The position numbers and the translations under genes were made by a program. From Oegoconia quadripuncta (lineage: Eukaryota; Arthropoda; Insecta; Lepidoptera; Autostichidae): 64,000 bases of DNA. This document shows, one piece after another, positions 46,854 through 57,735 of the stretch. How positions within the stretch are numbered: position 1 is the stretch's first letter; each line of letters opens with the position of its first letter. Location: positions 17,486,865-17,550,864 of the forward strand of contig OX438750.1 of NCBI GenBank assembly GCA_949316235.1. The letters are read 5' to 3'. Below the pieces are notes generated by a model. That model did not search any database. It was not told where the DNA came from and was given only the letters and a program-made list of their open reading frames with translations.

Positions 46854-47450
46854 TTAAATATCTTCTATAGTTGAACAAATAAAATTGTATAAAGGTATAT
46901 AGGTTTCCAAGTTTCTTAACAAGTCTTTGATAGCGCGCGGGATAAGCTCTTGCTTCTTGTAGATGGTTAGCAACTTGTCAATGAGTGAGAGACGCTGAAT
47001 GTTGAAGGCAGAACAAACTAATATTACATGGTCTAGGGTTTGGATTGAATCGTTGTTGCAATATGTGCATAGAGGAGATGATAAGATGCGCATTCTGTGG
47101 AGGTGAGCATTGAAGCGGCAATGGCCAAATCTAAGTCGGTTTAGGATTGAATAATATTTCCTGCTTCTTGATAATTTAGAATTAGTAAACCACGGTTTTT
47201 TGCCAATGTCTGCATTAATATGAGCGTACCATGTGCCTTTTCTATTTAATGTGTCCTGCCAGTCTTCATTCCAATCATTTAACATTTTTTGTTTTAATAA
47301 AGGTGATAAATCTGTATACGGTATAGCAACATCGTCGGCAGGGCTGCAGCTGTCACTGTCGACGAGGTCAACAATCGATCTTGCTAAAAAGTCGGCGTTT
47401 TCATTACCAGAAACTCCGATATGAGAAGGTGTCCACATGAAAACTATGTT
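46854..47450 (-). pseudogene. RNase H and C-terminus of an I-like/Jockey-superfamily non-LTR retrotransposon
   Basis: A 194-codon open frame starts at MWTPSHIGVSGNENADFLAR, the last RNase H motif with the His and Asp of that domain. It continues through a region with a Cys-His knuckle (CTYCNNDSIQTLDHVILVC) and ends at a stop. Everything upstream (endonuclease, RT, most of RNase H) is missing, so it is a 5'-truncated insertion or fragment. The 3' flank (46780-46853) has short repeats of TACTGGATTGG-like sequence. The frame is intact over this length, suggesting modest age. Confidence 0.8.
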
Positions 47451-47519
47451 ATATCCCAGTTTGTTTAATTGGTGCCACGTTTTCTAAATATTGTTCTTAA
47501 TGTCCACCTGGCCAGCTAG

Positions 47520-47950
47520 GTAGCTGCACCTTATCTTTTTTTTTTTCGTTTTATTCACTCCTCACGGAGAAGGCAAAGGGATCTAAACCCATACAGCCAT
47601 GTCTTATTTCTCTTATTTCTTCAGTTTATAAGTCAGTCCTAGTCAAAACAAGTAATTCGTCGTATACTTGGCGTATACAGAGTCTAGTCACGGTCAAGTC
47701 ATTCTTCAGTGAAGTGGCAGAATGCTTTACAAAAGATTTTTGGCGGCTTTTTGTGGGAACCCGAAAGCTTCGTCACGCACTTTAATTTACAGTTCCTGTC
47801 ACTTGTGCAGCATCACTAACTTTTGCTGCACAATATTCTGCCATTATTAAGCTTCAAAAGCCCGAATGCACAAATTATAAGAGTTACAAAGAAAAATGCA
47901 ACTTCACACGCCGAGATCCCGCCAAAAAGTCCCGTCTTATGTTTAGAAAT
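47520..47950 (+). repeat. Family J repeat, copy 1
   Basis: T-run, then TTATTCACTCCTCACGGAGA, CATACAGCCATGTCTTATTT, GTCGTATACTTGGCGTATAC, GTGGCAGAATGCTTTAC, TTTGGCGGC and CTGCCATTATTAAGCTTCAA. Matches 53650-54105 in reverse over ~430 bp. Not coding; class unknown. Confidence 0.6.
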
Positions 47951-48002
47951 ATGCTGCTAAGTTACGGCCGTTTAACATAATATAGCCAATCCCTGAAATA
48001 TA

Positions 48003-48072
48003 TTGGGGTTCCACCTTCAGCCTCATTTTCACTTAACATCAGAGGTCAAGCACTTACCCGTCGTGTATAGAA
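48003..48072 (+). mobile_element. SINE family A 3'-end fragment
   Basis: GGTTCCACCTTCAGCCTCAT, TTCACTTAACATCAG and ACCCGTCGTGTATAGAAAG: family A 3' end on the plus strand. Confidence 0.55.
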
Positions 48073-48689
48073 AGAAAGAAAATGGTACATGCTTTGGTCA
48101 CATTTTTTTTAAAACACCTGCGTCTGACGACATACCCATCTGGTAGTCGATCAAAGATAGACATACTACGCGAATCCAGACGGTACCTATACATTATAAT
48201 GTCTGTTGGGTCACCCATATTAAATGTAACCTAAGCATTGTCTATATCGTTTCTTTTTAGCAACCCTATAGGGACTTGACTATAGTCAAGAGTATAGAGC
48301 ACATGCGCGATATATTTTTGTTTCTTTGTCATATAAAAATAAACATTACTACATAGTGTTTGTTAGGTCAAATATTTTACATTTATGAGTTTGCGACAAC
48401 TAGCATGATGATTAGTGCAAATCCGCCCTTGTATAGTTAGTTATTTTACGCCTTAGAACTGAAGTCAAGCTTTGGGATAGTACTTAGCAGTCTATCTACA
48501 TCTAGAATTGAGGTAAGTGTGGATAGCTATGTTAGTCTCCGTTTGTTTTCACTTAAGTAGGTATGTTAGTAACATAATAATATTAGAGATAAGTTTAAAG
48601 AGTATAATATTCTAACCTTTTCGTCAAAGTACATTTTTGAAAATCTAATATATGACAAAAAGAATATAGGTAGCATCGCTTAGGAAAAA

Positions 48690-48895
48690 TAGTGATAAAT
48701 ATGATGTCAATACAAGAATGGACAAGACCCTGTGGAACGGACTTCCGGCAGTGGTATTCCCGAACGAGTACGACATTGGAACCTTCAGGAAACGAGCCTA
48801 CACCTTCCTCAAAGGCCGGCAACGCATCTGTGACCCTTTTGGTGTTGCGCCAATCTGTGTTTGCCACCCTCTCATATAAAAAAAAAAGAAATAAA
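48690..48895 (+). pseudogene. LINE C-terminus with poly(A) tail
   Basis: Reads MDKTLWNGLPAVVFPNEYDI then [20 protein letters not shown], the usual end of a LINE polyprotein (LWNxLPxxVF motif), followed by CTCATATA and an A-rich run. A reverse-strand relative is at 40480-40625. Confidence 0.65.
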
Positions 48896-48984
48896 TATAA
48901 AACTCGCAGGTTACATAAGTCGCCTCCGCAAAATCAGTACCTAATTCATTAAAAGGTATGTACGCTTTTTCAAAAAGGTCCCTG

Positions 48985-49335
48985 TTGATATAGAAAATCT
49001 TCGTTTCAATAAATTTAAAGACACGTACTATAAAACAGAAATTATTAAGAACGCATATTATAAAATATCAGATTATTGAGATGATAAACATCCATGGACT
49101 TAACCAGCTGGTTAGCATGCCAGGCTATTTCACAATTAATAATGCAATAATTATTGTGCCTTTTTGTAAGTAGTATAAAAACTTGATTTCAAAAGAGCAA
49201 CACCTCGAGTTTCTTGCTTGTTCTTCTCAGGGGAAAATTGCCTTTTGAACTAGTCGCTTAAAAAATATATAAAATCTGACTATTTTAAGTATACCCTGTG
49301 TGTGTACCAACAAAATAAAGCATTTCTGACTTTGA
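48985..49335 (-). repeat. Family F repeat, copy 2
   Basis: Reverse-strand relative of 7490-7850, without the palindromic extension. A short inverted copy of nearby sequence (GGACTTTTCCCTAGTGTAGA at 49358 against 49494-49516) follows. Confidence 0.5.
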
Positions 49336-49654
49336 CTATGAGTGCAACTTAGCCGTGGACTTTTCCCTAGTGTAGAAAAAAAAAGAAATTGGAAAAGTGC
49401 GAGTCTAACTCGCTTGGCGAGACCAGTTGAAAAATTTCATGTTATATATGTATGGCGTAATATCTCTATATTATTCCAATTTCTTTTTTTTTTCTACAGT
49501 AGGGAAAAGTCCACGGCTAAGTTGCACTCAGAGTCAAAGCCAAAAATGCTTTCACGTTATATAAGTATGGCATAATATAGAGACAGTCACCATATTTGAG
49601 GCATTGATGCGACACAAAGCGATAATGTTTGTGAGCACTTACATACATACATAA

Positions 49655-49915
49655 ACAGAAAACGACCTTTATCCCAAATGAGGTAGTCAGAGATATCCCA
49701 AACAGTAGTGTTTGGGTGAATTGTTGAAACAACATTCACGGTTCACCTTATGAAATATACAGAAATGCACACGTGACAGGGGCGAGCCCAGCGCCGTTGA
49801 AACGTGCATATTTATAGATGTTTTTTTGTGTGGAAAGTCCTTCAGTCGCCTTTAACCACCCACGGGAAGAGAAGTGTTGGTTCTATTCTATTTGAGTGCC
49901 GAAACCACACAGCAC
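49655..49915 (+). repeat. Family D repeat
   Basis: Complete-looking copy: ACGACCTTTATCCCAAATGA, AGAGATATCCCAAACAGTAG, ACAGAAATGCACACGTGACA, GGAAAGTCCTTCAGTCGCCT, and GTGCCGAAACCACACAGC. Confidence 0.55.
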
Positions 49916-49919
49916 TATG

Positions 49920-51164
49920 TGCGCACTTATGGACACAAAGTTCATAAAGTTACTTTCTCTGGCTGTGAAAGTAACTAGAACTATTGGAGATTGCTTTTAA
50001 TTTTTCCTGAAACAACGACATTAATCTCACCTAGGAATTATTTTACATTTTCACTTTGTAAATTCACACATTTCTGATCAGGTAAAAAAATGTACCAAAA
50101 CCTCTTTGGTTACGGAACCCTAAGAACGCAAAAAACAGTGTTCTTTTCTGTGCTGTGCCTGCAAACAGCTTATTTATATTTATTCTGTGGTGCCTATTAC
50201 AGCTCTTACATTAAGTGCCCCGACGCAGACAAAATTGAAATTCAATTGTTTGTGGTCACCAGTCACCAGTCACCAGTCGGGACGGACATCTATGTGAGAA
50301 TATGTGGATAGGTAGATAAGAGATTTAAGCAGAAATAGATATTAGTCAGTCAGGTATTCTCATTAAAATATTTGCATTTTCTAATCCCGACGCAAAAAGA
50401 GTGGTGTTATAAGTTTCTGTACGTCTGTCTGTGGTCTTGTAGCGTCAAAACCGCTGAACCGCTTCGGAAAAGGCTTTGTAATCTCCAACGATGGTGGTTG
50501 CGAAATGTTTCTTAGCTATCTTTGAAGAAAGCCATTTGGAAGGCCAAAATCAAACATCTTTATTTCATTATCAAAGCATTAGAATTATAAACAAGGTTGA
50601 GACTTCCTAGTAAGTATAGTAATACCTGCGTCAGGAAGCCATATATTATATAAAAAAAACAAAAATGATATTAGATATTTAGCTTTAATCATTATTCTAG
50701 ATTTTCAATAGTTTGTATAACTTAACATCATACTTTACACGTTTAAAACAAACATAACACATTTAAAAGAAAAACAATTTCGAGATAGGCCAAGGCAATT
50801 ATTTTATCGATGGTCCTGTCTAAAACAATGTACAGTTAGATGCGATAAAAGGTTGAAAAAAAAAACAAGATGTCTACCGGTGGCGGCTAATAAAACGAGA
50901 GCCGATAGTTTACAGAACTAGTCCGCGGCGCCCGCGCAACTAATTGACGGTCATTCTACTCTGCCAGGAGCGATAGCAGCATAATCAGTTTAATATTTCC
51001 TAGATTTTTTTTTTCGAAATACAATGGGTAAACTTTTGATCTCTAATTTATGTTAAGTGAAGATGACGAAGTACCTCAAATTAAGGCTGAACGATAGCGA
51101 CCAGTTTTCATACCAACTGTATTCGATTGTAATGAACATGAAAAAAATTAAGTGATATTTTCGA
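49920..51164. other. Intergenic, no gene seen
   Basis: 50380-50500 (TTTCTGTACGTCTGTCTGTG, CCGCTGAACCGCTTCGGAA) resembles a dispersed lepidopteran repeat, but no second copy is in the window. Confidence 0.4.
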
Positions 51165-51335
51165 TATTTTACATACATACATAATGTAAAGTCACGCCTG
51201 TTTCCCGTAGGGGTAGGCAGACCACAGACTTCCATTGCTAAGATTCTGACACACCTCTTTTGCTTCATTCACTCTCAAAAAGTTGTTCATACATGCTCGT
51301 CGGTTTAGGGTACTCTGGACTTGGCCTTTCTTTGA
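51165..51335 (-). repeat. Family E repeat, minus strand
   Basis: Reverse complement of the E repeats: TACATACATACATAATG tail, GTAGGGGTAGGCAGACCACA and GGTACTC segments. Confidence 0.5.
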
Positions 51336-51409
51336 GACGTTCCCGATTTGATCATGCTACGTTCACCGTGGTCTTGCTTGGTATTTTAATAATAGGTAAA
51401 CGTTAAAGT

Positions 51410-51692
51410 GGTTTTTTATGCACAATGGGTTAGCTAGCACTTGACCTCAATCACACCTGATGTTAAGTGAAGATGAGGCCGAATGCGGAAGGGTACTGAC
51501 GCGGAAACTCAATCTTATTTGGGGGACTAGCAATCTTGTCTCTGACAACGGGAACACAACAATGTTATTGACATTATTGTTTGGCGGTCGGTAGGCGTAG
51601 ATAAGATGGTGGTAGCTAGCCTGGCGGACAATTAAAATAAAGCCACCAATCAAACGGAGTAGAACTAATAAAACCCTATGTTGTTTACATTG
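51410..51692 (-). mobile_element. SINE family A
   Basis: TTATGCACAATGGGTTAGCT, TGATGTTAAGTGAAGATGAG and GATGGTGGTAGCTAGCCTGG blocks; the B-box region is lost. Confidence 0.65.
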
Positions 51693-51904
51693 AATTGAAT
51701 GAAATTGGTTTAAATATATAAATTGTTGGTGTGATTATTACAGTTTGTATGAAAACTGATTAATTCATAGTAATCCTTACCCTTAAGATACTATTACTTT
51801 AATTCAAAATAATAATAATAATAATAATGTTAATTAGGGAATGGTGGTAGGGGGTGGTGTGGTAGGTGACTTCAAATGTCACTTATAGAGCTACGTTGTG
51901 TGTG

Positions 51905-51953
51905 TCAGGTGTGATTGAGGTCAAGTAACTAACCCGTTGTGCATAAAAAAAAA
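51905..51953 (+). mobile_element. SINE family A 3'-end fragment
   Basis: GTGTGATTGAGGTCAAGTAA, then CCCGTTGTGCATAAAAAAAAA; opposite strand to the copy at 51410-51692. Confidence 0.6.
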
Positions 51954-52629
51954 CGTTGACGCACTATCGTCTTGCAACGAGCTTGATGAACCAAACACAA
52001 TACAATATCAGTATAATTAGCAGCGATATGTTACATTTAATACAACACAACATTTTCCTCAAGCTATCACAATGTAACACGCTTTCATTTATAAATGGGG
52101 ACTATGATAAAGAGGGGGGACGAGATTGAATAATTATGTATGGTGAAAAGTTTTAGTGTTAAAATTAAATAAATTTGTACAATATGGAATTATTTTGTCC
52201 TAGACGAAGACGCTTATTTGTCGTTAAAGGTTACAATCAAGTTACAAAGTGTTATATTTCTTTTTAGAGTTAATTTATTTTTAACTTTTTAGTTCATTTT
52301 ATAAACAAATAATAAAAGCTTGTTTTTAAAAAGGTTTTTTTTTCTTTAATTTTATTTATTGTCTAAATTCATAAGTAATGAAATTCATCGCTGCAAATTC
52401 AACTAATAGTAATGGAAAACATGAAATATGAAATTCGACGAATGACCATCTCCTTGGCGATAAAGTATAAATTTAAATTAGACAATCAAGCCACAGAATC
52501 CCGATTTCCCGAGCAAACAGATAGCCCGAATACAACAATGGGTCTAGTTGCTAGGTGGAAGGATATTAAAATATTCTTTAAAAATGTAGAGCATTTGTAT
52601 AAGTGGAGATGGATCGAGTCGGGCGCCTG

Positions 52630-53285
52630 AGCTACTGGATACTTAAAAAAAAATACTATGTCCAGTAGTGAACTAATATGGGCTGATGATGATGATGCAT
52701 ATAGCACCAAGTTGATTTGGGTATGTTCATGTTCGTGTCATTAAATTATGTGCATGTAAGAGCTTTTCAACTAAGCGGAGGCTGTTAACTAAACGTCTAA
52801 AAGCTGACATATAGCGAAATAAATGAATGAAACTACTCAGATTAATTATGTTACTTGTGGAGGTGATATGCGAACAACTGTAGTCCAGCCCCTGAAAAAT
52901 TTAGGAGTTTTTTCTTGGTTATTTAACTTGGAACTTATTACGCCTAAAATATTTTTACGTTCAAAAGATTCTGAAAAGAAATATAACGCCCAATTATCAG
53001 TGTTAATCAACTTCACAAAAAAAAACAGTGGTCTGACATTTTGTAATATTTAATTTTCAATTCGTGAAGCGTCGTTACAATGTTACGTCGTATGTCACTT
53101 TTGACAGTGACATAGCTCAGAATATTTAGATATACTAGATATTTTGTATACATATGTAGTGTAAAATTATACATACATAATATAACAATATTTTTTCTCG
53201 ACTAGTTCAAAAAAATCGCTCCATGGGAGGCTAATGTCCAGTAGTGGACTTTTATGGGCTGTTGACGTGACGACACAACATGACG
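52630..53285 (+). repeat. Two LINE 3'-terminal scraps
   Basis: 52655-52700 (TATGTCCAGTAGTGAACTAA, GGGCTGATGATGATGATG) and 53221-53275 (GAGGCTAATGTCCAGTAGTG, GACTTTTATGGGCTG) both carry the usual end of LINE polyproteins (the VQQWTxxGx-stop region). No gene between them. Confidence 0.45.
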
Positions 53286-53430
53286 TTTTTTTTTTTTTAG
53301 TTTTATTTAGCCCATAACAGCCATGTCTTATTTATCTTATTTCTTCAGTTTCTAACTTCAATTGAATTCCCGCCATTACGCATATTATTTTTCACATCAT
53401 TTTAATACCAGATAAACATACTTAACCCCC

Positions 53431-53682
53431 AATATTATCCACTCAGTGTTATCAGTAAAGTGCGGCGCTTAGTTAAAACGGTTAGAGGACCTTGAACCTG
53501 TGAAATGGTTTTTTGTGCACAAAAAACATTGTAATAAGCAAATTCATTCAATGCAGGTATTGTAGTTTCGGTGAGATAAGAAAAAGTTAATCCAGTTTAA
53601 TCCCATATCACAGGTTCAAGGTCCTCTGACCGTTTTAACTAAGCGCCGCACTTTACTGATAACATTGATTGGATAATAATTA
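53431..53682. mobile_element. Foldback element of ~250 bp
   Basis: Left arm (53431-53508) contains TTATCAGTAAAGTGCGGCGC, TTAGTTAAAACGGTTAGAGG and ACCTTGAACCTGTG. The right arm (53602-53682) is its near-perfect reverse complement. The ~95-bp loop includes the palindrome TTTTTGTGCACAAAAA. It abuts family J copy 2. Confidence 0.75.
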
Positions 53683-54105
53683 AATAAAATACGACTACCG
53701 CATGTTTTTGCCGTGAACTCGTCGAGTGATGTTGCATTTTTGTTTTTATTTCTTATAATTTGTGCATTCTGAATTTTGAAGCTTAATAATGGCAGAATAT
53801 TTTGCAGCAAAGTCAGTGATGTGATGACGTACAAGCGAAGGGAAGTATAAATTAAAGTGCGTAACGAAGATATCGCGCTCCCACAAGAAGCCGCCAAAAT
53901 CTTTAGTAAAGCATTCTGCCACATTACTGAAGAATGACCTCGACCGTGAATAGACTCTGCATACGCCAAGTATACGACGAGTGACTTGTTTTGACTGAGA
54001 CTGACTTCACTAAACTGAAGAAATAAGAGAAAAGACGTGGCTGTATGCGCTTAGGTCCCTCTGCTTTCTCCGAGAGGAGTGAATTAAAAGGAAAAAAATA
54101 AATGT
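53650..54105 (-). repeat. Family J repeat, copy 2
   Basis: Reverse-strand copy of 47520-47950, ending a few bases before the P-element target site at 54116. Confidence 0.6.
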
Positions 54106-54115
54106 ACAAAGGTGA

Positions 54116-54123
54116 GCTAAATG
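54116..54123. repeat. 8-bp target-site duplication, left side of outer P element
   Basis: GCTAAATG, repeated exactly at 55890-55897 on the other side of the element. An 8-bp duplication is the hallmark of P-superfamily (and hAT) insertion. Confidence 0.9.
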
Positions 54124-54222
54124 CATGGACTTATTATTTAAACAGGACTGATAACTATCAAAAGAATCATTTAGGAAAATGATCACTATGTCAACGCAAT
54201 AAGGTATTAAATTGGATGCACC

Positions 54223-55101
54223 CATGGACTTATTATTTAAACAGGACTGATAACTATCAAAAGAATCATTTAGGAAAATGATCACTATGTCAACGCAATA
54301 AGGTATTAAATTGGATGCACCATACACAAAGGCAAATCCGAGCCGAGAGAGATAATAATAACGGAGGCCGTGTGTCTCGTTCTTACATCTTGCCAGCAAA
54401 AAAAATGATTATGATCAACAGTTTTGGCTACTCAAAAATTCCATTGAAACACTTATATTTTTATGTTATTTTAACAATTATAAATAAACAAATAACATTC
54501 GCATTAATTTCTTTTCATATATTCTTAAATCAAACAGAAAACATAAATTTTTATTTCGATTTTGTTATTTTTATGGTAACCCTGAAAAGCATGTCATGTC
54601 ATGGCGGCTCGGTGTGATTTTGAATTTTCTTTGCATTAAAAGTTTTTTAAAGTATTTGTTATATTATAACAAGTAAAAGGAGTAAAATGGTGAAAAAGTG
54701 TTGCGTTTATACTTGCCCAAGTGAATCCTATGGTGGTTGCAACATATCTTTCCACAGGTAAGCTAAAAATAATATTTTTGTAAATCAAAGAAGTAGGATG
54801 CCCATGAATTCTTGAAATGAGTCGAAATATGTGAAATATGTGTGATTGATTAGGGTCCTGACTGTTGTACTATTATTGCAGTTTCCCAAAAAATGAAGAA
54901 ATGCGAAATAAATGGCTCACGCCGGCTAATGTCAAAACGCCAAAGTTTTTTGACAAATATTTTATTACAACATTTGTCCCAAGTAACAAATATATTGTGG
55001 TCACCCTGTTAGACAGAGACAAACGGCCTCTACGTTACACATCCTGCTCGGCTCGTTTTTCAGCGGCGAGTACTCAGTCCTGTTTAATTAATAAGTCCAT
55101 G
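54223..55101 (+). mobile_element. Inner P-superfamily transposon (879 bp) nested in the outer one
   Basis: Same 28-bp terminal repeat (one mismatch at the right end, TTAATTAATAAG against TTAAATAATAAG). It is flanked by perfect 8-bp duplications GATGCACC at 54215-54222 and 55102-55109, sequence that belongs to the outer element. It lies in the same orientation and is exactly the same length as the outer copy (879 bp), with only scattered substitutions. It therefore inserted into base ~99 of a sister copy. The result looks like a 99-bp plus a 788-bp tandem repeat but is fully explained by self-insertion. Confidence 0.9.
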
Positions 55102-55143
55102 GATGCACCATACACAAAGGCAAATCCGAGCCGAGAGAGATAG
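54687..55143 (+). pseudogene. Truncated THAP-domain transposase gene, inner copy (two exons)
   Basis: Exon 1 (54687-54757) encodes MVKKCCVYTCPSESYGGCN and ends ISFH-, with a GTAAGC donor. Exon 2 starts at 54882 after TATTATTGCAG and restores SFPKNEEMRNKWL in frame. MVxxCxxxxC followed by SFHSFPK-E-RxKWL is the THAP zinc-finger start. The Cys-x2-His half and the AVPTIF-type end are missing; after NKWLTPANVKTP the frame runs into sequence near the element's 3' end, so the transposase body has been deleted internally. The frame continues through the right terminus and stops at 55143 in the outer element (110 residues). It could encode a defective DNA-binding fragment that competes with transposase, but that is inference. 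Confidence 0.8.
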
Positions 55144-55474
55144 AAATAACGGAGGCCGTGTGTCTCGTTCTTACATCTTGCCAGCAAAAAAAATGATTAT
55201 GATCAACAGTTTTGGCTACTCAAAAATTCCATTGAAACACTTATATTTTTATGTTATTTTAACAATTATATATAAACAAATAACATTCGCATTAATTTCT
55301 TTTCATATATTCTTAAATCAAACAGAAAACATACATTTTTATTTCGATTTTGTTATTTTTATGGTAACCCTGAAAAGCATGTCATGTCATGGCGGTTCGG
55401 TGTGATTTTGAATTTTCTTTGCATTAAAAGTTTTTTAAAGTATTTGTTATATTATAACAAGTAAAAGGAGTAAA

Positions 55475-55922
55475 ATGGTGAAAAAGTGTTGCGTTTATAC
55501 TTGCCCAAGTGAATCCTATGGTGGTTGCAACATATCTTTCCACAGGTAAGCTAAAAACAATATTTTTGTAAATCAAAGAAGTAGGATGCCCATGAATTCT
55601 TGAAATGAGTCGAAATATGTGAAATATGTGTGATTGATTAGGGTCCTGACTGTTGTACTATTATTGCAGTTTCCCAAAAAATGAAGAAATGCGAAATAAA
55701 TGGCTCACGCCGGCTAATGTCAAAACGCCAAAGTTTTTTGACAAATATTTTATTACAACATTTGTACCAAGTAACAAATATATTGTGGTCACCCTGTTAG
55801 ACAGAGACAAACGGCCTCTACGTTACACATCCTGCTCGGCTCGTTTTTCAGCGGCGAGTACTCAGTCCTGTTTAAATAATAAGTCCATGGCTAAATGTTA
55901 CACGGGAGGTGGCAACAAATAA
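55475..55922 (+). pseudogene. Truncated THAP-domain transposase gene, outer copy (two exons)
   Basis: Same structure as the inner copy, 788 bp further on: exon 1 55475-55545, donor GTAAGC, exon 2 from 55670. The frame passes through the right terminus into flanking DNA and stops at 55922 (107 residues, ending TGGGNK). Both splice sites and the frame are intact in both copies. Confidence 0.8.
55890..55897. repeat. 8-bp target-site duplication, right side of outer P element
   Basis: GCTAAATG, identical to 54116-54123. Confidence 0.9.
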
Positions 55923-56037
55923 AAATGCGGAATTAAAAAATTATCTATGATACAAATACATTTAATAACAAACTACTTATAGTTATAACAAATAACTAAA
56001 TACATTTAAATTACCTACACAAATATACTAATACATA

Positions 56038-56340
56038 ATCATACCAATGATTGAGAAAGGTTAAACATGGTCACGGAAGGACTATCGCGAATATGCGCTG
56101 GTAACTTATTCCACAAATGTGCAGCAGGTAATAAGTTAATAAAGTCGAGGACCCAATTTAGAATAAGATACCTAATCACGTACGTACAACTTTAGGAAAA
56201 AATACACCATGCGAATTAAAGGTACGGCCACAGATTAGATAACAGACACAGTAGCGTTGATGAACGCGCGAAATATGAGGCACACGAGCTTATTGTGGTT
56301 ATCGTTCACACTTGCTAGACATTTAAGGTGTACCTATTTA
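56038..56340 (-). pseudogene. LINE C-terminal fragment
   Basis: On the minus strand reads FINLLPAAHLWNKLPAHIRD then SPSVTMFNLSQSLV and stop, a WNxLPxxIR end of a non-LTR retrotransposon. Nothing recognisable remains upstream of ~56340. Confidence 0.55.
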
Positions 56341-57109
56341 ACACAGCTGTTATTTATAGCAAATCACAATCGCCAGAAATTACCTATAAGTAGAAGTAAC
56401 GCTCATCATTGATCGAATAGTCATGATTGAAATCAAATAGAGGTAATAATAAATATATCCTTTGGTAAACCAATAAAGAGAAAAAACATCTGAAGTTGGA
56501 AAAGCAGTAGGTATAACTACATTATAGATTATGGTTTTTCTGGCACTGATGTCTGGCAACATTAGATAATATCTTTTTAAATTGAACGCGTTCGCTACAG
56601 CTATAGTGCATGAAACCGTATAGCGAAGACATTTTTATTTTTTTAATGAAATTTTTACCGTTTTTGGTAATGATAGCTTCCCCTTCTTCTTCTCAATTAA
56701 TAGAATTACCATTCACCCCTTTAGATGATTGTTAACATCTCAATCAATCAATAAATAACATTAATCATTCTAATGTTTCTGCTGCCCGTACAGATAGATG
56801 TAGTTAGTAATTCTGAAGATATCTGTCAAAATTCGCCTCGGCCGGAAGCCTGGCCGTGGGAAAGGGAGACCGACTGTTTTCTCAATAAAATCACAAAACT
56901 GATTTAAATAATAGCTTCACTCTTAGTTTACTTTGCGAATAGTATCTTTGCATGAAAATAGAAATTGTACTTGTATATTGCGTAATATGCTTTAGTGTCA
57001 CAGATTATTACAATCTTAACATTATAGCCTATTACAGAGATGATTGACTATGTAGGTAGGTTTGTGGGTAGTTCAATATATTTGCTTAATTCAAAGGGTG
57101 ATTTAGAGG

Positions 57110-57545
57110 TTTGACGGTCTGCGTTTTGCGGGTCGGACAAGTCAATACAAACAATAGACTGGCTGAGGGCTGTAATGTAGGTATTGCTCAGACTTTGTGT
57201 AACAAATCTTATTGGATCTGGGGGCACGGCAGTGCCCCCGCCAAGTCGAGCGCGAAGCAAACACTGCCGTACCATCCTTTACTGGAACCATTTCGCCGCA
57301 TTTTCAGGCCCCTATTTTAGAACCTCTGGATAAGACTAGAACGCAGAAATTTTCGTCATCCAGTAAGCTATAATCACATACTCAAAATCCAAAATTTCAA
57401 GTCTGTAGGTCATTTAGTTCCGAAGTTAAGCGAAAGCAAAGTTTCGCATTTACGACACTCACTCACTCACTCACTCACTCATGATCATCAAAATAGAACT
57501 AGTACTTCCCATAAACTCAGAGAGCTGAAATTTGGTACAGAGTTA
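57110..57545 (+). repeat. Repeat with GC hairpin and CTCA microsatellite
   Basis: GGGGGCAC-GGCA-GTGCCCCC (57220-57239) is a perfect 8-bp-stem hairpin. The unit continues through CGCCGCATTTTCAGGCCCCT to TTAGTTCCGAAGTTAAGCG and ends in (CTCA)n at about 57461-57480. No coding frame is credible. It looks like a dispersed element but only one copy is in the window. Confidence 0.4.
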
Positions 57546-57735
57546 TGGTTCAATGGCCACATAAAGGGAAAACTATAAAAACTAGGATAATCGAAGATCT
57601 GGAGTACCTGGTGACCCTGATTAGGAAACACAAGAGCCCAACCAAACTATTAGAGATCGACATATACCGCCTTTACAAAAAATATTCAACTTGGTGGGCC
57701 GCTTCATTTGATGTCAAAAATCGAAGGTCTGAAGT

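Larger units (their letters stand above)
54124..55889 (+). mobile_element. Outer P-superfamily transposon (879 bp once the nested copy is removed)
   Basis: Starts CATGGACTTATTATTTAAAC and ends with its reverse complement; the terminal inverted repeat is 28 bp and perfect. It is flanked by GCTAAATG duplications. The element is split: left 99 bp at 54124-54222, right 780 bp at 55110-55889, with a second, nearly identical element and an 8-bp duplication between. The internal gene starts with a THAP domain, the DNA-binding domain of P transposase. TIR length, 8-bp duplication and THAP domain together identify the P superfamily. It is non-autonomous: only the first ~70 transposase residues remain, as in internally deleted P elements. 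High identity between the two copies implies recent movement and hence a source transposase elsewhere in the genome. Confidence 0.9.

Noticed and set aside
54010..54399. Protein with a 33-residue tandem repeat on the minus strand
   Set aside because: The repeat is the left 99 bp of the two P elements, not a coding repeat.
54315..54617. 100-residue protein repeated at 55103-55405
   Set aside because: AT-rich non-coding part of the P elements; repeated only because the element is nested in itself.
54124..55889. hAT element (also 8-bp duplication)
   Set aside because: hAT ends are usually CAGxG and the gene would not start with a THAP domain; CATG ends and THAP favour the P superfamily.
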